Assembly: GCA_017506865.1 (NCBI GenBank)
Contig: JAFCMP010000124.1
Coordinates: forward strand, 248,001 to 312,000
Direction of reading: 5' to 3'
Length of the DNA: 64,000 bases
Origin: Tribonema minus
Taxonomy: Eukaryota; Sar; Xanthophyceae; Tribonematales; Tribonemataceae
Below are positions 19,001 through 28,000 of the stretch, in pieces. Below the pieces are notes generated by a model. That model had not been told where the DNA came from. It was given only the letters and a program-made list of their open reading frames with translations, and did no database searches. The position numbers were made by a program, and so were the translations under genes. The number at the start of each line of letters is the position of its first letter. Position 1 is the stretch's first letter.

Positions 19001-22000
19001 TTCAACTGCACTAAGTAGGTGAGGGTGGTAAGTTTACACTTTGTATGTTCATTACATCACCATGGACACCTAATTGGACACAAGGCTTAAATGCCTTGGC
19101 TGCTGGCCATGCTGACTTCTTGATGTAGGCTTGCACACAGTGGCAACATCTGCAATGTCAGCAATCATGGTGGCAATGCTTAGCGCGCCAGCAGCACTCA
19201 GCTTAAAGCTTTGAAATGTGTGTCTTGTGCATGTGCTCTTTGCATGTTTCCAAATGTGCGATGCTTGTGTTGAAGACTGACAACGAGATGTACAGGGGCA
19301 TTTTATAGCACCTACCAGCATCAGTCAGTGTTCAATACGCAGGGTTGAAGTTGAAGTTGCTGTCAGCACACATTTGCTGTTTGCTGGCATGCAGCCGACT
19401 GTTTTTTTGTTCAAGTGGTTGTTGAAATTTACGTCAGAGTTGGAATTCAATTTTTCTGCCGGTGTCGCTGCCGTCTCCATTGTCCACTCAAATATCTGGT
19501 TAAGATTTGAGCAAGATTTGTGTGCTGTGTGCTTCAACGCCTAGGTGCTCTTACATATTGCGTAGTGATACAGGCCCTGACGCCAAGTCTGCCACTTGCA
19601 TCCTGTTCACAGGGTGTAGAAAACAACTGCACGATTGGTGTATGTTGATAGAATTCAAAATTGATCGTAACTTCATACACACCCCACAGGGTGCAAAGAA
19701 CACCCATCACGTGAACATGAGTATTCAACTTCAAATATTGATACAAATCAGCCTTCAAGTTCAATTGATCCGCGGTCACAGGAACTAAGTTTCTGTTATT
19801 TCTCCATCTGCCGCTCGCACCTCGTTGACAGGGTGTAGAAAGAATTAAGCTGCTTATTGGCAAGCAGCAGGCATTTGGGGCAGACATCCGCCAGAGCCAG
19901 CAGAAGTCGTGATGGACTACGCAGTTCAGCGCAACTCTGCTGTGTGGAGGCAAAGCTGGCTCAGGCGCAGAAGCAACGCGCCCTGGGCAGAGATGCGCAA
20001 TCGCAATAATCGAGATTGCGCGCCCAGGCAATCGGTCGTTGAGATTGAGATTATTGAGATTGCGATTATTGAGATTGCGCATCTCTTCCTGGGGGCATTC
20101 CTGCTCCTCCCGAGCTAACTTCGCGCTATCTACAGCAAAGTGCCGCTGAATTGCGTAGTCCACAATGACCTCTGCTGCCTCTGGCGGAAGCTTGCTTCGA
20201 ATTGCCTGCTGCTTGGCCCTATGTACGGCAACGGCGGCGGAACACATGCCATTCCTCACAGCCTTGAGAGAGGCCGCCTCAAACCGTGGCTCGCTTCACG
20301 GCGGAGAACTGTGCGCCGGTGCTGGCGCGCTGCCCGCACACGAGACGCATGGGGTGCGAGGAAATGCCACAACAAGATGTGCAGCTCCTGATGCAGAGAG
20401 TCGACAACAATTGAGAGGCGTTCAGCGCGGCCCTACTAGCGGCCGAAGAGCAGTGGCACCAGCAGCATGCCCCATGCCCGCAGCGCAGGGGGGTGGGGAC
20501 TTTGTGCTGCTAGTCAACGCGGCCGATGGCAGTCCGCGGGGGCGGTGGTCAGCCCTTGTCTGACCTGAAACATCTTGAAGGCGGAGGTGCAACCCATGTC
20601 AATCCTCGAGTCACATGGCATCAGCGCCGAAGCCCATCAGGGGCACGCCACGTCAGGCTGTGCGACATTGGGGGGTGAGCATTGGATGCACCTCCGCGCA
20701 TTGTTCAGGAGGCTTCTCGTCAGAACAGGCGTGACCGCCGCCGGCGCACCATTGGCAGCGTCTACCAGCTGCACAAGCCTGGCATGGCGTCACGCTGCTG
20801 GTGCCATTGATCTGCAGCCGCTCGCAGGGCCGCGCTGTACATCTCTAGGTCGTTGTTGACTCTCTCCATAAAGAGTTACACGTATTGCGGTGACATCTCC
20901 TTAAGCCCATGCCTCCAGTGCACGGGGGCAGCGCGTCAGCATCGGCATACAGCGCCCCGCCACGCAGCGCGCCACGGTGTGAGAGGGCCTCTTTCAAGGT
21001 CGCGATGCCGGCGCGCAATGTGTTCATCCGCACACAGAGACCTGCAGTGTGCATATAGCCGTAATCGCGGTGGCGGTCCACCAGCAAAGCTCCTCGCGTT
21101 TGTGCTGCCCATCGCTCCTGCGCCTTGTTAAAGCACAGACGGTGCATCGTGGGCATCGACGGCGTCGGTTGACGCCATTACGTCGTGGAGCCTCCCGCTT
21201 TGCGCATCCAGAGACGCAGCAAGAATTCGCCAGCTGCCTTCGAAGGCAGGCGGGCCTGCTGCAGCTCCCGCTGATAAGTGAGCAACGGCTTCCATATTGC
21301 CTAACCGTAACCCTAACCCTAACCCTAGGCCGTGCCGCGCCTCAAAACCCTGGTGGCAGCTGCGCCCAGCGAAGCCTCATCCTCCCGCTGGCATCCACTC
21401 ATTTTTTCCTCGGTTGTAGCACGGGGTCGGGTGCGCTGGTAGTCACTGCGCCAGAAGCCCAGCTGCTGCCTCCGCAACCTTGATGCGCCACAGTCTCTCT
21501 CTTCTCCTTGCTCCTCTCTTACCTAGATCTGCGGCTACGCTAGCCGAGTACTCGGCGGGGGGAGGGGTTGGGGACATTGGTTTGCCAAACATGTGTCCTT
21601 CAAGGAGTACACGTAGTTTGAAGTCAGACTAAATCTACTCTCATCATGAATCCTTGTACCTTCTCTACATCGCCCTTGATGTCTGCATACAGAGCGGCGT
21701 TGACCCACGCCCAAGGGACTCTGTTACCTGAGTCACGCTCTTGAGTCTTCTTGAACCCCCCCCCGGAATAAGCCTATGGGTATGGGGGGAACCTTTTGTG
21801 AATGCTCAAACGTCCCGCACACCGAAAAAAAACTTGTTGTGCCAGACAACATATTCTTTAGACACGTGCACGTAGTTTAAAAGCAGGGTATATATACTTC
21901 TATCATATATTCCTGTTACCTTCTCTACGTCGCCCTTGATGTCCGCATACAGAGCGGCGGCGACCCATGCCTCGCCGCGATTTGGGTCCACGTCGATCAG

Positions 22001-25000
22001 CGTGTAAACCAGGCTGTTGAGCCTCCTGCATGTCAGCACGACGTTAGAAAGGGGGTAGGGTCAGGGTTAGGGTCAGAGGCAGCGTGACGTTACGCAGGCC
22101 GACCAACTTCAAGTCTCACAACAACATATCTCCGTCAGTCTGCAAGCAGGTCCATCAAATCGCCCGTCATCAGGGCAACAGGGTGTGTCAACAAGGTATA
22201 CAGGTATACTTAAGGGCCATGCCACTGCCAGCAGGATCACCTGTTCAATTTGCCCTGCGCCAGGCGGGTCAGAGTGCATCGGACATTGGAGGCCTTGCTC
22301 GGTCACGGACTCATACTGTAGGGAATGGGCAGAAAAGCTGAGCTATCCTGATGGAATTAGCTTATGGGTGCTATGCAAGAGGCCCAAGAACAATAGCGAT
22401 GCCGCGGGGGGCATCTCACCTGCGCACTGCGCTCGCGGTAACAGCTGAAATGAGAGGCTGCACATTAGTTTTGTCCCAAGTGGGAGGATGTTCATTATCT
22501 ATGACGGGCCTGCTTTGCAAAACAAGCTGCCCTAACCTTGCCCCTACACAGGCATCTGGCCTGACAAAAGGATGTTGGATGCAGCTACGGCCGCGTCATG
22601 GGACATCACACAAGTGCTGGCTCCACACGAACATGGAAGTCAAACGCGGATAGTTCATACGTGGGGCCTTGAAAATGTTACAGCTGATGCGCAGACACAC
22701 AAGCTCCATGGCCCTGAGACCTCAAACCAACCCGGCTGCTGACCTGACTGACTGACTGCAAGGGGGCCTTAATCAACTGCCAAGACTGTATCTCAAGACG
22801 TGCAAGCTTGTCAACGTTCATGCCAGACCCTACTGCTGACCTGACACTGTCACAGCGAGGCCAATACCCCAATGTAACCCTTCCGCTATTCAAATTCAGC
22901 CCTAAACACTGCAGTGAAACTAGTAGTGACCTGACAAACACGGGCTTTGAGCGCTGCTTTGATGGACAACAACATGTGGTCCCTGCTGCTCCTGAAACAA
23001 AAAGTGGCAAGATCCCTGATTCCAACCTCGAAAGCCTACTGTAGCCCTACTGCTGACCTGACAAAGGGGGTCTTGAGCGCTGCCACAGCAGCGTCGAGCG
23101 GCTGTGCCGGGCGCACATCACCACCCTGACCAACCTCAAAACCCTACTGTAACGCTATCCCTACTACAACTGCTGACCTGACAAAGGGGGCCTTGAGCGC
23201 TGCCACGGCGGCGTCGAGCGGCTGCACCGAGGGCACGTCACCACCCTGACCAACCTCAAAACCCTTCTGTAACCCAACCCCTATTACAACTGCTGACCTG
23301 ACAAAGGGGGCCTGGAGGGCTGCCACAGCGGCGTCGAGCGGCTGCGCCGAGGGCACGTCACCACCCTGACCAACCTTGAAACCCTTCTGTAACCATACCC
23401 CTATTACAACTGCTGACCTGACAAAGGGGGCCTTGAGGGCTGCCACAGCAGCGTCGAGCGGCTGCGCCGGGGGCACATTGCCTGACAGGCACAGCACCTT
23501 GGCATAAGTGTCCATGCCGTCCATGTTGAGGGGGTCGCGGTTGTGGGCCTGTCGAGCGATGCCACGCATAAGGGTGCAACTTCACCGTTTGCTGATGATG
23601 GTGAGGTTGAACGTTGGCATGAGCTCTGGTGGTTGATGTCGCGCTGGCAAGGACAGACACTACCCAAGATAGAACTGTAGAGTAATGAGGCCGCCTGAGT
23701 GTTCATGCCGTCGATGTCAAGGGGGGTCAGACCCGGTCAGCACTGTAGGCGCGCTGAGCGATTAAATTGCAAAGTGCAACTTCAACTGCAGCAAAACTTC
23801 AACTCCCAGAGACGCTGGTAAGGTTGGACTGTGGCATGTGTGGCTTGAACGTCATCACTCTGCAAGCTGCTGCAACGACAGGTGCTGCATGTTTTGTCTC
23901 TTGAATACAGCACAACGTGGAGCACCATTGAAAATGTGTTTACGCCAAACTTTCGCCTTGACGCCACTTGCCAGTGCTAGTTGTTTCAACTCTATGCCTG
24001 ATGATTGCCATAATGTCGCCCTCAACCTGTAACCCTTCTTCAGACTTTACCATGCAGACCTGAACAGAACATGTTATTCTGAAGCATATGCTCCTGGATG
24101 AACATACATGCAGATCACAAGGCGACACGGATCGTTCAGACTTCACCGTCCAACTTTGAGGTGCGCATACACGTTGCAAAGTTTTTACGCACACTTTGCA
24201 AAGTTTTTACATGTTTATATGTATACATTTCTACATACAGGTACAACATACATTAGATACATACATACTCCGCACCTTGGCGAGCAGCAGATCCGCCTTC
24301 TCGAGGTTCCCCAGCTCCAGGTGCGCCTGCCCCATCCCAATCAGCGCACCCGTCGACATCTCGCCGCCGAGCACGGTAATCATGAACCCCCAGCTGTCGA
24401 GCGCTGCCGCGTACTGACCGCGCAACGCGCACGCGTGCGCGTGCAGCCAGTGGCTGAACCACGGCAGCCGCTTTCGTAGCGGCACCTGCGCATTGCAACG
24501 GCGGGCGTGGTGCTTGAGAACAGCTGCTGGCAGGTATGGGTATACGGCGCGATTTGAGCGCTGCCGTGTAGTGCCCGCGCATTGCGCACGCGTGCGCGTG
24601 CAGCCAGTGGCTGAGCCACGGCAGCCGCTTGCGCAGCGGCACCTGCGTGTGGCGGCGGGGCGCAGTGCTTGAGAACATCTGCCTTTGCTAGGGGCGTGTG
24701 CTGGTAGTACAACGTACGATATGAGTGCAGCCAGTTGCTGAGCCACAGCAGCCGCTTGCGCAGCGGCACCTGCGCATCGCAGCGGCGGGCGCGGTGCTTC
24801 AGAACAGGTGCTACTATTGCTGGAGGGGGGGCGGTGTGGCTGTGGGCAGGTATGGGTGTATGGTACGATTTGAGCGCTGCTGCGTGGCTTAGCCATGGCA
24901 GGCGCTTGCGCAGCGGCACCTGCACGTGGCAGCCAGCGGTGATCAACCGGGGAATAGCTGTGGCTGGGGGTAGGTATGGGTATACGTCGCGATTTGAGCG

Positions 25001-28000
25001 CTGCCGCGTAGTGCCCGCGCGCCATACTCGCATGCGCGTGCAGCCAGAGGCTGAGCCACAGCGGCGATTCTTTGCGCAGTTATCACCTAAGACAGCAAAT
25101 GAAGTAGGAATTTCAGGACCATGCGATGAGCAGCGTTGCCGCTAGGGTTTCTGTTACTACAGGGGTAAGGATGCACCATTGTGGCGCACAACTTCAAGCA
25201 CAGGAATGGCAACTACCTCACCTTTCGGGCCCATGACAGCTGCTGATGCAGCTCTCAAATGCTGGCGATGTGCAGTGCGGCGCTGCAACACGTAGAGCGC
25301 TGCTGTAACAGGGGAGTGTCACACTTGTAGATAGTGCTCAGTTGTTGAAGTCGGCAAGCACTTCAACGTTGAGGCCCCGCCCATGGTTGCAACATAACAA
25401 TAGCCGCAGATGGGGGGTATGAACAACAGGGGTGAAGAGGCTCCCCGCTGGCGTGCTGTACCGCACCGCAAAACCTATTCCACAAGTACGCACTATCATG
25501 CAAGTACTGTACACGTCACACTCTATATAGATGTATATGTTACATGATTTTACCAGAGAGAGAACTTCAAGATGCTCCACAAACCTGCGGCGCAGCGGGA
25601 GCCGCCCCCTCCCCTCCCGCACCCCCCGGCGCAGCAGACGGCGCCGACGGCCCAGGCGCGCCGCCGCCGCCGCCGCCGCCAGTTACAGGTGTCGCGAAAC
25701 GGACACTCTTGGCTGGTGTGGCGTGCATGTTGGTGGTCGGCGCGTTTTCAGCAGCGACGGGGGCAACTGCGGACGGCAGAGGGTCTACGGTGGCCCAGAT
25801 GGCGGGTTCGCTGACGTCCAGGCGAAGCAGCGCGAGGGCCGCTTCTAGGGCTAGCGGGCATTGGCGCAGGGCGTGCCTGGCGAGGTCAGGGTTAGAGTTT
25901 GAGTTAGGTCAGAAATAGGGTTAGGGTCAGGGTTAGGTGAGCGGTGGGTTAGGGTTAGGGTTTGCTGACGTCCGAGCGAAGCAGCGCGAGGGCGGCTTCT
26001 AGGGCTAGGGGGCACTGGTGCAGCGCGTGCCTGGCAAGGCCAGGGTTAAGTCAGGGTACAAGAAGGGCAGGGTTAAGTCAGGGTACAAGAAGGTTTGGGG
26101 TGAGGTGAGGGAGGGGTTAGGTCAGAGTTGGCGACGCTTGCCATGCAAAAGCGGCAGAATTCAATGATGGGCAGGGCCTAGTAAGGGTTAGAGGGCACTG
26201 GCGCAGGGCGTGCCTGGCAAAGTCAGAGTTAAAGGTTGGGGCTTGAGTTAGGGTATAAGAAGGGTTAGGTTAGGTTGAGGGTGAGGTGAGGGAGGGGTTA
26301 GGTCAGGGTTGGCGACGCTTGCCACAGGATACAATGACAGGCAGAGTCGGGTAAGGGCTAGGGAGCACTGGCGCAGCGCGTGCCTGGCGAGGTCAGGGTT
26401 AGGAGGGGGGTTGGGTTAGGTTGGAGGTAGGGTTAGGGTTAGGGTTAGGTGAGGGGGGGGGGTAGGGTTAGGGTTGGCAACGCATGCCTGCAAGTGCAGC
26501 AGTACACAATGATAGATAGGATGCGGGGTAATGGTAGGGCGCTGCTGTATGGCTTGCCTGGCCGAATTAGGTTTCTGGTTGGAGCTAGGTTAATGGAAAC
26601 AAACCAAAAGATCGTACAGCTAATAATAGGGTTAGGAGTAGGGTTGAGGCTGGGGTGGGGTAGGGTTAGGATTGGCGGCGCACACCATGCAGAAGCAGCG
26701 GGATGCGAGGACAAGCACTTGGAAGTAGGGTGAGGGGCACGGGAGATGCAGACGCAGCAGGTGTCAACGATACACAGACGGTCTTAGAATCTACATCCTA
26801 AGTTGGCAGCACAGAGTGATGGCATTGCTGCGGCATTGTGCGGTTGCCAGTGCCGGGCGGAGTTGCTGCTGAGTGCGATCATCGTCTGCGTCCGCAGAGA
26901 AGCCTCGCCGCTGTAGTAGGTTAGTCATTCACAGCCAGCCTGCACTTTACACGTGTGATCCTGCGTGTGCTGCAAGACGAAGTGTAAATGTGAGTTGAAG
27001 TTGAAAAGAATCTGCGCATCCTGGTACACCAGCAGCAGGATCAATACTGTTCAACTGAAAGGGAGAAGGGGGCTTTGCAGGCTGCCCAGCCCACTGGGCA
27101 GCCAACCTCAATCGAGCGAGGTGAAACTGCTCGCGTAGTGTGAGGTGATGTGATTTTATGCTAGTAAACGTACAAGCACGTGTTCGTGTATACGTCTCTT
27201 ACAATAGCTTTTGTCACACGCGAGCGCAGGTTGATGCCCGCGTGACTTGGGTTAAGCACTTTTGTTCAAGCCCGGGTTGTTGCAGTGGCAACATGCGTGA
27301 GAAGCGCACATGCCTCGAGAATAGCATCTCAAAATGCACATTCATGTACATACGCATACGTGTATTTGCTTCTGAAGTACAAATTGTCACACGTCAGCAA
27401 AGCTTGATACCAGTACAACCACTTGCTTGTATTTGCTTGTATACATTGATAAGGCTCTTGTTCAAGCCTGTGTTTTGTAGCACTGCCATAAGTGAGAGAG
27501 AGGTGCATAGTTTTGGCGTTTGAGGACATAGATTTGGCGTTTGAGTGCTTGTCATTGAGACACTTTCAGATTGTCACACGACATGTAGATTCCGTACAGC
27601 AAGCTTCAAGTTGGATGCCATTCATCTGGGCTTTTTCGCGCCCTGAGCGAGAATCAATAATAAGTAGAAAGTAGAAGTACATGGTTGCAAGTATGTACAT
27701 GTGGATTTGTCATACATGAGTGCAAGATCCTAGTAAGACCACTCGCTTGTATACATTGATGGCGTTCTTGGTAAGTCCGTGTTCTGCAGCACCGCCAAAT
27801 GCGTTGCATGTACGTAGCTCGAGTATACACATGTTGTCATACGCAAGTGCAGTTTGATACCAGTAAGGCACTCACTTGTAGACATTGATGGCATTCTTGT
27901 TCATGCCCGTGGTTTCGTAGCAGCGGGCGAGGACCAGGTTCATCTCGACCGTGCGCGCAAATAGGACGATGGCCTCCAGCGCAGATATGGCGGCTGCGTC

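Noticed and set aside
23040-23500. Regular ~120-bp repeats resembling a CRISPR array
   Set aside because: Units are contiguous copies of an exon edge with no short palindromic repeat/unique spacer pattern, and the setting is eukaryotic.
24231-25025. 264-codon open frame on the minus strand
   Set aside because: Only its 3' part (APC7 exon 5) matches the family. The rest runs through frame-shifted echo copies and is intron.
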